A model generated the notes under the pieces. That model was not told the origin of the DNA and did not search any database. It was given only the letters and a program-made list of their open reading frames with translations. The translations under genes and the position numbers were made by a program. Shown here one piece after another: positions 22,067 through 35,600 of a stretch of DNA of 64,000 bases. The first letter of the stretch is position 1. Each line of letters starts with the position of its first letter. Source of the stretch: Pelodera strongyloides (lineage: Eukaryota > Nematoda > Chromadorea > Rhabditida > Rhabditidae); contig JAANDG010000135.1 in the NCBI GenBank assembly GCA_036852015.1, positions 62,001 to 126,000 on the forward strand, read 5' to 3'.

Positions 22067-24501
22067 TTAGGTAGGGGACGGGGCAGGGTTTGTGAAAAAT
22101 AAGGGGTTTTGTTGCTGGTTCCTGTGATTCCTGGGTGTCTGTGTGGAGATCGTATTTCCGTATTTGTCTGAATGCCGTTGTTCCGAGTCATTGGACGGGG
22201 GTTACAAATGTGTGCTTTCTAATCCTGACGTGTTTGGGCCGCAGTTGAAATCTTGTTTTTGTGGTACAAGTGTTGATCGTTTGAATCACAGCGGTTGTGC
22301 TCCTGTGGGTGTTGACACTATCGCCTATTGGTTTAATTATTATTATGAGTATTATGAATGTTATGGAATTAATTATGAATCCGTTTTGTGGGAAGGTTCG
22401 TGATCTGGCGAATATTGGCCGGGGAATATGAACTTGCTTGCTGTGGAAGCAACATTTGATTGACATTATGCTGGTATTAAATTGAATTAACATGTATCAG
22501 TATAGAAGTACTGTATTGACTTCGTTCGGTCGCCAGGCGGTCACTATGCGGTGTTTGGGTTCAAGCGGTGTATGTGCGGTTATGCGGTGCGGCCAATAAT
22601 AGGCACATTTAACCTTCACGACATGTTCTGCTTCAAATCTCTTTCAAGTAGATTACTACTAGATCTGTACAGTACACCTAATTGTAAGTGGTGTCGCACC
22701 TATGCACTGAGCCTACAGCCCTACACATGTGATCCTGAATACATTGCGTAACATTACTCCGCAAATAACAGTACCTGGCCGTTTGAAAGCTTCTCGATAC
22801 CAATCATCACGTTCTCGATTTGTATAGTATCCTGGATAAAAGGATGCGACAGTGGTTGCCGGCTTCAGTTCTAAATCAATATTTCTCATTTTGTAATTAG
22901 CTGTGTCTTTACCGTATGAAGAATAGACCTAACTGAACGGCAGAACCATTGCTTGCTAACTTTCGGAGTGGGAAAGATAAGTTACTGCGGGTTCGGTCCT
23001 TTGCTTGGTATAAATGTTTAAAGCGCAATACCGGCCGATTTTTGAACTCATCGTGTACAATGTATTTGTTGCTCGAATTTAACTAGATTTTTTATTCTAA
23101 TTTATGCGTATAAGCTGCATAATAATGCTGGTGTACTCGATGTGTTTCAAAAACCGGCCGGTATTTCGCTTTAACTCTTCATGGAGCATAAGGGCAATAA
23201 AGACAAAGTCACAATGCAGATCAAAGGCCATAATTCATAATTCTACTTTTTAATTCTAACCTGACAGACGTGCATGTCCCACTGCACCAGGTTTGATCAG
23301 TTTTCTATTTCCTCTTCCAACATCCACAGCAAATATTGTTGCCCTGAAAAAATAAATTTTAAAATACTACTCAAGAATGCACGTAGTAGGTCCGTGTGAG
23401 ACAAAATATGTAGACAATAAGACTAGATGTATGATTACACCGCCCCTAAAGAGTGCTCCGGGCAAGAATGAAGCATTTAGTTTGCTTCATTCTTGCTCGA
23501 ATTCCTCACTACACAAGTTGGGCAAATTGGCCCTATCTCCGCGCACTTTTAACTGCACAGTCCTATCACTAGTAAAACTCCTCGTCCCCCACAGGGTCCC
23601 CCAAGGGAGCGGTGCACCCCCACAAGAGTGTGTGGGGGGTTCACCAGAGGTGAGCCACAAGTGCGTCAGAGGAGCGCCAAGTAGCGTTAGCGCACCCTTG
23701 ACGCCCCGCCGCGCACCCTAAAGAGGCCGCGCCCCAGTGGCGGACCCTCTTTTTGTGCGATGCGCTGGCGCGGAGTTTCACATTGTTTGCATACAACGAA
23801 ATTTTTAATTATCCTCCGACATAAGTATTAAGTGCCAACAATATCCTAAATTCTCTCACTCACTTTAATTTGACTGCTTCGTCGGCTGCACTGGCACGCA
23901 TTCCCACATCGGCACCCACGCCGTCACGATCCCATTCGACCACACCACCGCTTTAACGAAACAAGGAGAAAGTATTAGATAAATGTGCATCACAAAACAG
24001 TACTAACTAACAGTCTTGTTCCTCATATCAAATCATGTCAGTAGAGTATGAAGCCTGTAGATAAATTGCTTCAAAAATTAATAAATAACTTACTTGAGCC
24101 AACTTGGAAAGCAAATTAGTATGTTACAAAAATTGAGGCTTATCCATAGAAAACGTACACATTTTGTTTCCAAGCTTTGAATACTTGTCCCCTTTGACCC
24201 CATTCCACGACTCCATCCTCAGGCTGTGCATCGAAGGTTGCACCTAATGTTATTTTGGTTATTTTGAAATAAATGAGCAAACAATTAAACTATTGCAATC
24301 TTAGAACCTGCCCCCCAATCTGTTTCTCATGCATCACTAAAAATAGTGGAAAAGGCGCCTGTCTAATGTTGCAGGATTCTTGCAAAATCCGCGTAGAACT
24401 AATTTTCCTCAAGGTTCCTATAGAGAAAAACACTACGTACCAATATGCGTTCCGATCTCAGTCTCGTCTTCAATCATTGGTATATTGTACGGCTTGAGCA
24501 T
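22067..24501 (-). CDS. Unrecognised protein, about 170 aa
   Basis: Exons in phase: 24501-24441, 24243-24159, 23950-23864, 23343-23261, 22870-22775 and a less certain last exon 22167-22067. The ATG lies one base behind a TTTTAG acceptor, again suggesting trans-splicing. Two related segments, PEDGVVEWGQRG and VGGVVEWDRDG, form an internal repeat. They are followed by ADVGMRASAADEAVKLKATI, then VDVGRGNRKLIKPGAVGHAR and a polar tail with SFYPGYYTNRERDDWY. There is no signal peptide, membrane segment or cysteine pattern, so it is likely intracellular. I do not recognise the family and assign no function. The last exon adds a Gln/Asn/Pro tail and is chosen because it continues the phase to a stop. 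Introns hold a family A MITE and a GC-rich block. Confidence 0.6.
23018..23174. mobile_element. Family A MITE
   Basis: TTAA at both ends, with arms AGCGCAATACCGGCCG and CCGGCCGGTATTTCGCT. It lies in the intron between exons at 23261 and 22870 of the unrecognised minus-strand gene. Confidence 0.9.
23458..23775. other. GC-rich block with palindrome in an intron
   Basis: A 39-bp near-perfect palindrome (GGGCAAGAATGAAGC, short loop, GCTTCATTCTTGCTC) at 23460-23498 is followed by a strongly GC-rich stretch at 23580-23775 within otherwise AT-rich intron. It may be an unclassified element. Confidence 0.5.
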
Positions 24502-26690
24502 ACTAAAATAGCAACTTTACAATTACTGCAGATGCAAACACACATACGGATTTCACAAAAAGATACTAACAACAAATCACGATTCTAGTTTTATTAACAA
24601 AAAGAGCGATACTTGAATCTAAAAGTTATAGAAGTTACTAAAATATAAACTGTTCCTCACGGAATATCAACTCCATTATGATAACCCGAGGAGAGTCCGT
24701 ATCTCTTTGATTGAGCAATTCTTGTCGGACGGAGCACTTCCACACGTGGTCCGAAACACAAATACTGACCGATTGGGGTCCAACAGGTGATTATTGATCT
24801 GAAATTGTATGATTAACTTGTGAAATATAAAATAATAATAATAACAAATGTTTATTGGATCAACGAGTCGTAGGGACAAAGAAGACAAGTTCTTGAGGTA
24901 GTGGCTGTTATCTCGCGAACCATAGGGTACCCTAAGATATTGGTGCGGTAAGGGTAAGGACTCCAACATACTAACAATGCACATCCTTTGTTAGCGCGAT
25001 AGCGCTAACATAGTTTGGGTTATCCATCTTATTAGGAAGATTTTTGTCACAATTTATCGGGACGCTGAAGTGAAACATGGTGGCGGTGCTTACATACGCG
25101 ATTTTTTTGTCGCGACGTTTCATGAACCAAGTACCCAGGCACAGTACCAGCACAGAATTTCAACCTAATTATACCCTCACCTTAGTGAAGCGGGTGCTTC
25201 AAAGCCTCCGGGTAACTGCTCAGGTTCTCTTTTCACTCGTAATGATGAAAAGGCAGGTTCGAAGATAATTAGAACCAGGAATATCCGCATGATTCAGGCG
25301 TTTATTAAAGAACTTTTTTTAGTTTATGGTTTTGACAATACTGGTTCCGAACTACAAACTACAAAAAAGAGAAGCGATAAAATGGCAACATTAAATGAGA
25401 GTTATACTGTGGCCGTATGCACGAACGCGCCGGGAGGCTCCCAGCCTCTCCCAGGTGGAGGTATCACACGAATCGGAGACACGCAGAGCCAAATTCTCCA
25501 GGGAGGTTCCCGCTATTCGTGCATACTGCCACAGTATACGAGTTTGGATAATGTAAAATGTAATGGCTTATTCTGCAATAAATAATCGCTCATTACGATA
25601 ACCAGGTTCTAAAAAAATGGCCCTCTCTGTCATATTATCAACAAAAAAAGAGCTTGTTTCCTGTACTATTCATTGTTTTATATTTAATGCACAGCTTATA
25701 AATTTTAAATTCGAATGTTAGGTAATTGCAATACGCAATGCATGTTTAATAAATGACAAAATAGTTTTTTGCCTTTAAAGTTTCTTTTTTTTTGTGGTTG
25801 GAATTCTAAATTAAAAGTCGAAAAATTCGAAACAGAAGTTGTACGGTATCATAGATTTCATGACTACTGGTATCATAGAAATTCTGCTGGGAAATCGTCC
25901 AATTAGCAAGGAGTGCGTAAATTAACGCTACAATATTTTTTTTTACGCACAATAGAACAGTCTTTGAAAATAAAAGCAATAACATGAATGCCATCAAAAA
26001 TGAACAAAACACCACCCGCTGGCATTGCAAGATCAAGGGAAGCTAAATCCAGTTTTGGCGTTTTTTTTTATATCAGCGTGAGATATGGATATGGCATGGC
26101 ATAGCACAAAGAAGCACAGTAACTTGGCAATCAACGAAGTCTGAAACGTCGCATAGTTCTCAATATACAAAAGTGGTCAGCTGTGCCGAGTGCTCGAAGT
26201 TAACACTTGTTTTACCTATATGTCTTCTTTTAGTATGTGAGTTCGACCAAGGTCGCAACCTTAGTTTATGTAGCATTCAGATGCATTGCCCCATATTTTC
26301 GAATAATTTAGACGGATTTTATTTGCTACTTCTTGATAGAAGGACACTGAACAAAATAAAGTATAAAAATTTATTTTCACAACATAGCAAAATAACAAAT
26401 TAATGCAATACAATAAAATGAAAGACGGGCGAAAGACAGCGACACCCACAAAATAGTATTAATTAAAATGATTTTAACAGTTCTTACTGAATGTACGGCA
26501 CTCAAATTTCGGTGCATGATAAATGAATATGTATTTCAAGTAACTAACTCATTCATTTTCAGGGTAATACCCATACAGACTACAGACTAATGATAAGTAT
26601 GCATAGTAATCCAGAATTATTACAGTATTAGTAGCACAACTAGGTTTTCAAATAAGTTTGTAACTGGAATTCGTATAAGCTCTTTTTTTT
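24502..26690. other. Intergenic region with fold-back element and hairpin copy 2
   Basis: No supported exon is seen. It holds hairpin copy 2 (24985-25021) and an inverted-repeat element (25403-25542). The remainder is AT-rich. Confidence 0.5.
25403..25542. mobile_element. Family G fold-back element
   Basis: ATACTGTGGCCGTATGCACGAA at left is matched by the inverse TTCGTGCATACTGCCACAGTAT at right. Inner arms (GGGAGGCTCCCAG versus CCAGGGAGGTTCCCGC) are also partly palindromic. It is flanked by AT-rich DNA. Confidence 0.8.
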
Positions 26691-26695
26691 TAAAC

Positions 26696-29600
26696 CTAAG
26701 CCTTTGGCGGCCTTTCTAGTTTCTTCAATAGTCTGCAAACTCCCTGAACAGAAGACATAGAAGAGGGGCATGATGATTCTGAAAGCAAAGAATATAATGA
26801 GAAGTTTATTAGTTTTTTTCCTTCAAATTACTGTCCATTTGATTTTATTGATGTGTCGAAATGTTAAAAAGTTTGTAGCATGTTGCATATAATGCGAGGT
26901 CCTCCTGTGCCATAGATAGCATAAAATCATTAATAAAAATTAAGAAAACTTACGACATCTCTTTACGATTTTTCCATTGATCTCCACTTCCAACATCACC
27001 AAATAGGGTGGGCACATCGTCGTGCGGGCTTTTCCCTGAAAATACGGTAAATAAGAATCAATACCCCGATTATGTGTCATACTTCTAAACGTTTGAAATA
27101 ACTACCTTATTCCTCTTCCTCGGCGGCGCACGGTAAATCATCGCTTTCGCTGTCTTCTGGAACGTGGCCTGGGCGTCGGTGGCCAGTTTTTTGACCTAAC
27201 AATAAGTAAGTGATCGGGAACTCAAGTATATTAGTTAAAGTTAAGAATAGTAAAGAGTCAGGCTGAAAATCGTCAATGCAAAATTTCGGCCGATACTTCT
27301 TGCCCGGCATCCAACAATTGCTTGGAGCAGGGGAATATCGGCCGGTTTTTGAAACACCGAGTAGACCAGCATTCTTATTCAGCTTATGCAAATAAACATA
27401 AATCAGAATAAGAACTAGACCACAATTAGACCCCACTTCGCATAAATGCATAGGAATGCAAGTGGTTGAGATGCGTTTCAAAAACCGGCCGGTATTTCGC
27501 TTTAACAGTGCTGTATTCTCTCGCAACTCTAAGTACTGTAAACGAACGAGGTTTTTGGCTATTTTGTCTTTCTGCATCTCGACCGCTCTATAATTAACTT
27601 ATCAACTTACTTGATCCAAATATTCATGCATTGTCATTTTCCTCTTTTTATTCTGAATCGCTGATTTCACACTGTCTCCAGATACATTACAACAGTAGAA
27701 CTGACGACTTTTCGCACTTCGGAGGCATTTGTATTTGGCGGGGCAACGTTGATATCTAGAATTAGAATATTAATCAGGATATTGCTAGGTTGCTTTTAAA
27801 GCGAAATACCGGCCGGTTTTTGAAACGCATCGAATCCATCATCATTATTATGCAGCATACGCAAATTAACATAAATCAGAATAAAAAATCGAGCTAAAAT
27901 TACTTTTTTGACTAGGTGCTTATTGTTAGTTTTCATAACATTTTTTTGTGTTCATTCCTGTGCAAAAAGGTTTAACACAGAGGAGTTTCCAAGGAAAATC
28001 CAAATTACGTATATTTTGTAATCAAGAATCTGAATTCGCACCTTGTACAGAGAACCGGCTGCTTCGTCGTGGGGAAGAGAAGCGGTTCTCCAGAAGGACA
28101 AGTATCGGTGACTACTGAAGAAATATTTTACAGTGCCACCAAACACACTCCTAATTGTTGATTGTTCCTTACGACAGCATAGTAATTGCTTATTGCAACG
28201 TTATTATTGCAACGGCATTGTACATTGCTTTCTCTTCATCATATTATTTGATTCACCTTCGGCTTTATTTAATAAATAAATAATAAATAAACATTGCCTG
28301 CCATTGACTGCGAAACGAATCGTCAGTAATGCCTTTCTCGGAATTTTCTGAAAACGATGAGAAAAGAAGACAACTCACCAGAAGTCGTGAGTGCACTACG
28401 ATGTTTACTGCAACAAAAGTATGCATGTTCCGGTTTATTGTATACACAGGAATAAGTCGAAGGACAGGTTTGTCCATGGGCACATTTTCTGGGATTTCCA
28501 TTACTCAAGAATGGCTGACGGAGCTTGGGACAAACATTCATATTGACCTCTGTGTCTTTGTCCTTCTTGGTGTGTTCCAACTGAAATGACAAGATTCAAG
28601 TGGTCTAGCTCTAGTAGATAGACACATATTACAAGTAATATAGTACCCGTTTCAGCTGCTATGGCTGACATCACGGGTTTCATTTACGTCTTTAGAGCGA
28701 AATACCGGCCAGTTTTTGAAACGTATAAAAAACTGAATTCTTACGTATTTATGCTAAGTTGCTCGAATTTAGCCCGATTTTTTTTATTCCAATTTCTGTT
28801 GCACAAGAATGCTTGTGTAAAAAGCCGGCCGGTATTTCGCTTTAACTTTATTTTTATGCAGCAAAAAGAACCTTAACTTTTTAGTTATCTTTCATAAGTA
28901 AGTAGACGAACCTCCTTGTTCAATTCCAATACAGTACGTCCTCTTGGAGTAGAATCCCCGCCACTTGCCTTTCTCATGCAAACATCACCCTAAATTCGCA
29001 CACCATATCATACGTAATAAAATAATATCTACAACTATACTGTTCAGTGTTTACTTGTTTTATACTTATACTCAAAAATCCTCAATGTCGAATTTTTTAT
29101 ACCGCAACGAATTTTTGAATGATACTCGAATTATTTGAAGAACATAGTCATATCTAGGGTGGACTATATATCTCTAACCTTTCTGACTTGGTCCGATCCA
29201 CAGTCACAGACACCATCAATACACTTTCCTTGTCCCACACACTGGGTTAAATGGACACAGGCCCTTCCCAGGGACACTAGGGGCAGGCACTCGGATCCCA
29301 CAGCGATCTGACGGGCGGTGCATTCTGAAAGTACGGTAGTTTTCTGTAGTGTTTTCTCTAAAAAATTTAAAAAGTTCATCGGTTTATTGACGATTCCTGA
29401 CGAAAATTATAATCAATATATAATAAACCTACTCGGTCTAGACGGCTCACTCGATTTGCATACCCCATTTTGTTCCCGGGTACCTTCTGGACATTGACAT
29501 TTTTCGTCGTCGGTACATGTTGAGCCACCTAAATAGTATCATAAAAACTAGACATCTTGAAAGGGCCAACATTTAGTTTCGCTATGCTACAGTATGCACA

Positions 29601-32600
29601 TTAGGAAGGAGTGCAATTAACTGAACACAGTAAAGAAAGTAAATTCCGCGCACTCGATGGACAACCCTAAAACGTGACCAGATTGCTGTAATTACTGTAA
29701 TTTGTTAGATGGATATACCGTACTATCATGACTAACCAAGGCACTGTCTGGAATGTTGACATTCTGCGCCAATCTGCTGTCTTGGCTTGCACACTCCATC
29801 GATCTGGACCTGCGATGAATCGCATACTGAAAGCAATCAATAAAACAAAAAAATGAAGCTGTTGTGTATACAAGATATCACTTCTGTATACTAACAGGCT
29901 GAGCAGACAAGAGAGGAATAGTAGACCGTGTAGATATAGAGTTTATCATACACAGTTGTGGGCGCAAATGACAACGTAATAAGAATCACCGAATGTGTAG
30001 CAGTAGCCCTTTATATCCTCATGGCTACGTGCTTTCTAGAAGATACGTTTGGCTAGTAAAACCCACAGTCTTTCCTCATCGTTATGACCTGGTTTATAGT
30101 TTGTGTTTCTAATATGATAGAATGGGTGTATGTGACTGGGTACTCAGAGATGTGACGAAATCATTTCCATACAGACATTCATATAAATTATTTGCATATA
30201 ATATGCACCGGGAATGTATTTGTCCAGTATTCGTTTAAAAAAAAGCGTGGCATATTTTTAAGGATATTCCCACTTTCCCAAAAGATTAAAATCATTACCC
30301 TGTCCTCCGGCGCAGCACAGTTCGCCTCCGCTCTTTCCCTTGACACAGCTGAACCCTTCTGGACACGCCGTTCCGCCGTTCATAGAACATCCTTGTGGGT
30401 CCCCCGAAATCCCGATGAAGGCAACCTGAAAACGGTAGTTTGTGATTTTTATTTAAAAAGTTTTCACTTATGTACGCCATACTACCCATAATATAGGAGG
30501 GAATCAATTATAAGTTACATCAAATGAACGATTAGAATAACCTCGGAAACTAGAAAAATTAGAATAGAACGATTAACTCTGACCATGGAAGCCGGACAGT
30601 CCGACGGTATTCCACAACATTGGAATTGTTTATTCTGATTTGAGAATTGACAGAAGTATCCGGTGGGACAAGAGAGAGAAGCACTCGTGCAGATCTTGGG
30701 CTTTTTCGTGTCGGGGTCGGTGAAAGCAATCTGACGGGCAGGACAACCATCGTCTACAAAGGAATCAATTACTATATCATTATATTTATATCGTTGGTAT
30801 TTGCTCTACTTTTTTTGGAATCTATTGACAAAACATGTGCGTTACCGTAATAATTAGATGTTATGTTACCGGGTGATTTACTAAATGTTATCAAGGCAAA
30901 TTATACTCCGAGTACTCACGTGTAAGTGCCAAAAAGTAATGCGTAAGTGTGCCACAAATAATTTCCAAACGTTGGTGTTCATGAGAGTTTGCGGCATCCA
31001 CCAGTCAGTCTATGGAGTACTGTATGATTAAAAAGTATGTTTTAAGGTGCCTACTTTCCAATGGAGTTGGTAGTGGGTCAGCTCCACAACACTGGTATCT
31101 CTGTGTTCTGATCGACCATTGGCAAGAGAATCCAGAGGGACAGCCTTGGTTGTTGGGGTTGAACGGGTCACATGCGACTACCTGGAAGAATTAATTAAGT
31201 ATTCATATTTAGTTAATTTTAGAATCAACAGACAAATGGCAAAAATATGTGTTACTGCCGTAGATCTTCGGGGAGGGGGCGTGGGAGAGTATTGCGTTAT
31301 GATATACAACTCTAACGCTAGTTAGCTAGCTGAAATCCTCTTCTTACAAAGTTATTGAACATGACTTTTTTTGAGAGTTAGCCAGAACAACATAGGTAAT
31401 CGTAAGGTCTTTGTCTCTTGAGTTACGAAGTAAATTATAATCCTCGGACCTCATTTCTCTCCATATAAACAATCTCGCCGGGTGGACATCCATCACTAGC
31501 AGTGATTGCTGGTTGACCCCTAAAAGTTGTACATAGATGCAGAAATACAAGTTGTTTACCCCCACTGTTTATATTTTACCCCACCTACTGTGCTCATTAA
31601 ATCCCCAAAATAGAGCCTATCAATTTACTAATAATAATGAAAATAGACACTAAGGAAACTCGAACAAATAAACCAACTTGCAACAATATCCGATGAGTCC
31701 ATCATATTGTGTCATACAAGTGAATCCTGTGGGACAAGTGACAAAATGTCCTACTGTACACGAACGGGGCATTCCGGTAGAATCATCGACAAAGTACTCC
31801 TCACGGGTGGGACAGATATCTAGAAAATAAGTAGTTCATTACATAACAAAGAGGTTATATCAAATCTAGGTAGCCACTAGAAAGAACCTTCGATCTAAAA
31901 TATTTTGATTCTGAGGCTAAGCTAATAGTCTAGTGATTTTTAGTCCTGCTGGAACACAGAACAAACTTATTTTGATTTGCTTATAATGTGGCACAGCTCG
32001 TGATGGCCATGGAAAAGAAATATATAAATCTGAGAAGCGACAAACCGGCAACAGAGCAGCAGTATCCCTGAAGTGCATCAGAAAGATCACTTTGACACGT
32101 GAATCCATCGGGACAACTGGAGGTTGCAGCGTGCATTGTACAACGAAGTACGTGCATGGACTGTTGGTCCTTATAGGGCGCACGACCGACGGGACAGAAG
32201 CCTGAATATTGAATAACTTTTATCTTATAAACCTATGCATATAATCACGTGTTATCTTTTATTACATAGACTTATGACGTTGCGTATCCAGTGGTGCACA
32301 CTATTTACTCTAAGTTACGTAAGTTATCTAATCCATTCGGATTGAATACCAGTGTTTTGGTTTATAGTGATTTTCAGTTGTTTAATATTCTGGCAACTTA
32401 CTTTTCTTTATCGATCCACAGCAGAAATATCGATTTTTGAGTGCATTGAATCTGCACAAATAATCCTTGGGACAAGATGAGTGTTCGTTGATCAGACATT
32501 CACGCACGGTCATATCCGCCGCGTTCAAGTACGCCTGAAATACATCATGTATACTAATTATACTGGAACCAAATGTGACCCTTTGTTCAGAAATTTCACG

Positions 32601-35600
32601 ATATACTTTTTGCACACTTTCAGGCAATCCGGTGATAGGTTTATGATGCATTCCCCTATAGCAATCATACTATATATGGTATCATGCTGTGTGGTTTATA
32701 TCACAATCATATATACAATTTCAAAATTTTTTTTATAAATAACAAAATTAATAATTAAATTACCTTTTCTCCCTCAGGACATACTCCCATATCCGTAGCT
32801 CCACAGCAGACACTTTGCTCAGTCAGATGATCATATGTGCAATGGAAGTTCTTCGGACAATTATTCTGGATTTCGTCATTGCACGTAATCGGAAGTTGTG
32901 TATTCGGATTCAGATAGACGACGTCACCGGCAGTGCAGGCTACAAAGTAATTAAAGGGAATATAGAGCCAGACGTTGAGGGGCACGAATCTAAATCTCGG
33001 CGTAGGTTGTGAGCTTAACGTTCTTATACATAAACTCCACAAGCGTTTTGCGCTTCTGACATTTCTTTATGAGTAGTATGCAATTAATCTCCAACCTGCT
33101 GCCAGACAGAAGTTATTGCATTGTGGAAGTGAAGCAAAATTGTTCGGATTTCCATCACATCCATTATAAACAAATGGGGAACATTTCTTAGTCACGATGT
33201 TGAAGTAGTACCTGGAAAATGAGTCGAACGTTTGAAAAGAAGTCGCAATAAGTAGGAGATGCTTCATAAAATTTGTTTCATCTGGCTGTTTGCAACTGCA
33301 CAACTAGGTAACATCAAAACAACTAGGTGACATCATTAAAAAAACTTTTAATATGTTACCTTGTGACGACAGTGAGTCCTCCAGAGCACATCGACGAGCC
33401 TTGTTGAGGTGGAAGACCACAGATGTAGGCTGAAATTATATAATTCGAAACAAATAATTATCAAATTGCCCTCACAGTTACACGACCAGACGTGCAAGAC
33501 CAACAATTGCTCCGATTCTAACATTGGCTTGGGAAATATGGTAATTGTCTTCACACTTATGTTGAATAAACTAAAATAACCTCTAGTTGGACAACATCGA
33601 TGGCTGACAACATCTCCGCCAAGTGACACCGATTGACACTCATGTGTCGAAGGACACCCTCCGTCCCTTTCCGAACACGTCTGATGGGCTCCACTGCTGT
33701 CACGGAGCGGAGTACCACCATTGGAACAACCTGGAACGCAGATTTATTTTTGTTTCTGTTTTGTGCAACGCTCCGTTAGCTTGCTAATTATTTTCAAGAT
33801 TAGGGGCAGAGAAATTAAATCTCAGAGACACAGAGTAATTAAAATTGACATCAGTGCTAGTATACCTAGAGCAATTACAAGTAGTGAAGGAATTGATCTC
33901 CTAATAAAGGAGTAGATATGGATTTCGTTCATTAATTTTCTTTATGCCTATTTCTGCTGTTATACAACGAATCCTTATTTCCCATTGTTTATTCTTATCT
34001 AAAATCTGACCTCCGACTCCGCAATAGCCCTCGCACTCTTGTCTCGTTGCAAAGTTATTCGAATTTCCATCACATCCGAGGTACTCAAATGTTTCACATT
34101 CTTGCGTTTGTGGATTGTAGTAATATCTAAAAAGAGTGTAAAGTGTAATTCCTTTAATTTGCAGTGCTCACTTTACAAAGATATCCTATGTATTACCCTA
34201 GAGCATAGTTATCGAGGGAACCCTGCGTAGGCCTCATTGCTAGAGTAAATTTTTTTTTTTTAAAATGAAACTTACTTGAAAGAAACTCCTGGACCACACT
34301 GTTTTCCAGCATTGTGCGACAACGAACACGAGTAAGCTGTAAACATGAATTTATGTAATTATAATAATAGTTTGTGCTTATATATAAGTAAGGAAATGAA
34401 GAATGCTAAAACTTATATCACATGGTAAACTAATAATACCAAAGGTAAATGTGGTAAACTAATAATACCAAAGGTAAATGCGCTTACCTTTAGTGGGACA
34501 GCATCCAAACATGGTTCCATCGAAATAACATTCATAATTTGCTGGACAAGAAGTTTTCGCCCTGTTATTCGAACAAGCGACGAACTTTCCAGAGCTGTCC
34601 TTATAGGCTTGTCCTTGTAAACAACGCGGCTCGGCTAAATTATTAATATTCTTTTATTATGAACTATATTTTCTAATTTTGTTGTGATTATTTTAAAACT
34701 GTTTCCCCAAATTGACAGACTTTATTGAGGTAACACAAAAAAGAATATACGTGATGCACATGAAACTTATTATGGGGTTATTGAAACGTAACGTGCGAAT
34801 GGCTTTCTAATAAGGGATGTACATGCTCTGTCTTGGTGGACATTTTACCTACCTAGGAGGTCCGGAAATGTTAACTCTTATACGAAAATCCTATGACAAA
34901 ATTAATAAATTGTATCATAAATCGGGTGATATGCTGAACCTCGTGAAAGTTCTCACATTGTATGTATGATACCTTATTTACGTTACGAACAAAATACACA
35001 TTTATGTCCTAACTACAAATAAACAGACGTAAAAACATACGTGCAGCATTTCTGCAGAATGTTTGACAATCGACAAGTGTTTCGAAGTTGTTGTCATTTC
35101 CTTGACAACCAGTGTATTCAAATGATTGACATTCACGAGTTTGGGCCGAATACCTGGAAACAGATACAGTAAGTCCCACGTAAGTAGCTGGTCATCTGGT
35201 TAAAGACCAGCCTCTGTATGATTAGCCTTTAGTACTTTTCTTTACTGTTCCTTTGTAGGTACTTGTTCACTGTCATAATAAAGTTTACTAAACAGTACTA
35301 ACATATATGTCACTTTATTTTCGGGAACAATCTTTGATAAAAAAAAAAGCAAATGTCATAAAACATACCAATATCTCCTCACTGAACGGTCGCAGTTTCC
35401 AATTCGTAAAGGCTGAGTGCATATGGTCTCTGAAATAGGTTTTGATTAAAGGGATCAGCTCACCTTAAATTGTGTCTGTTTTTTTTTGTTTCTTTATTTT
35501 CTATAAGGGATAGTAAAAATTTGGAATAGAAAAAGTAGTGTTCAATTTCAATACTCACGAAGATATTGGGTGATAAAGTGGTGGATTGATCGGGCCGAAA

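Noticed and set aside
26696..26778. Alternative last-exon frame reading [10 protein letters not shown]
   Set aside because: The cysteine-containing frame is the one reached in phase from the preceding 38 exons.
27107..27577. 156-aa minus-strand frame ending in an acidic tail
   Set aside because: It reads through a MITE and uses the wrong frame of the real exon 27195-27106, which continues in phase from LDQ to VKKLATDAQ.
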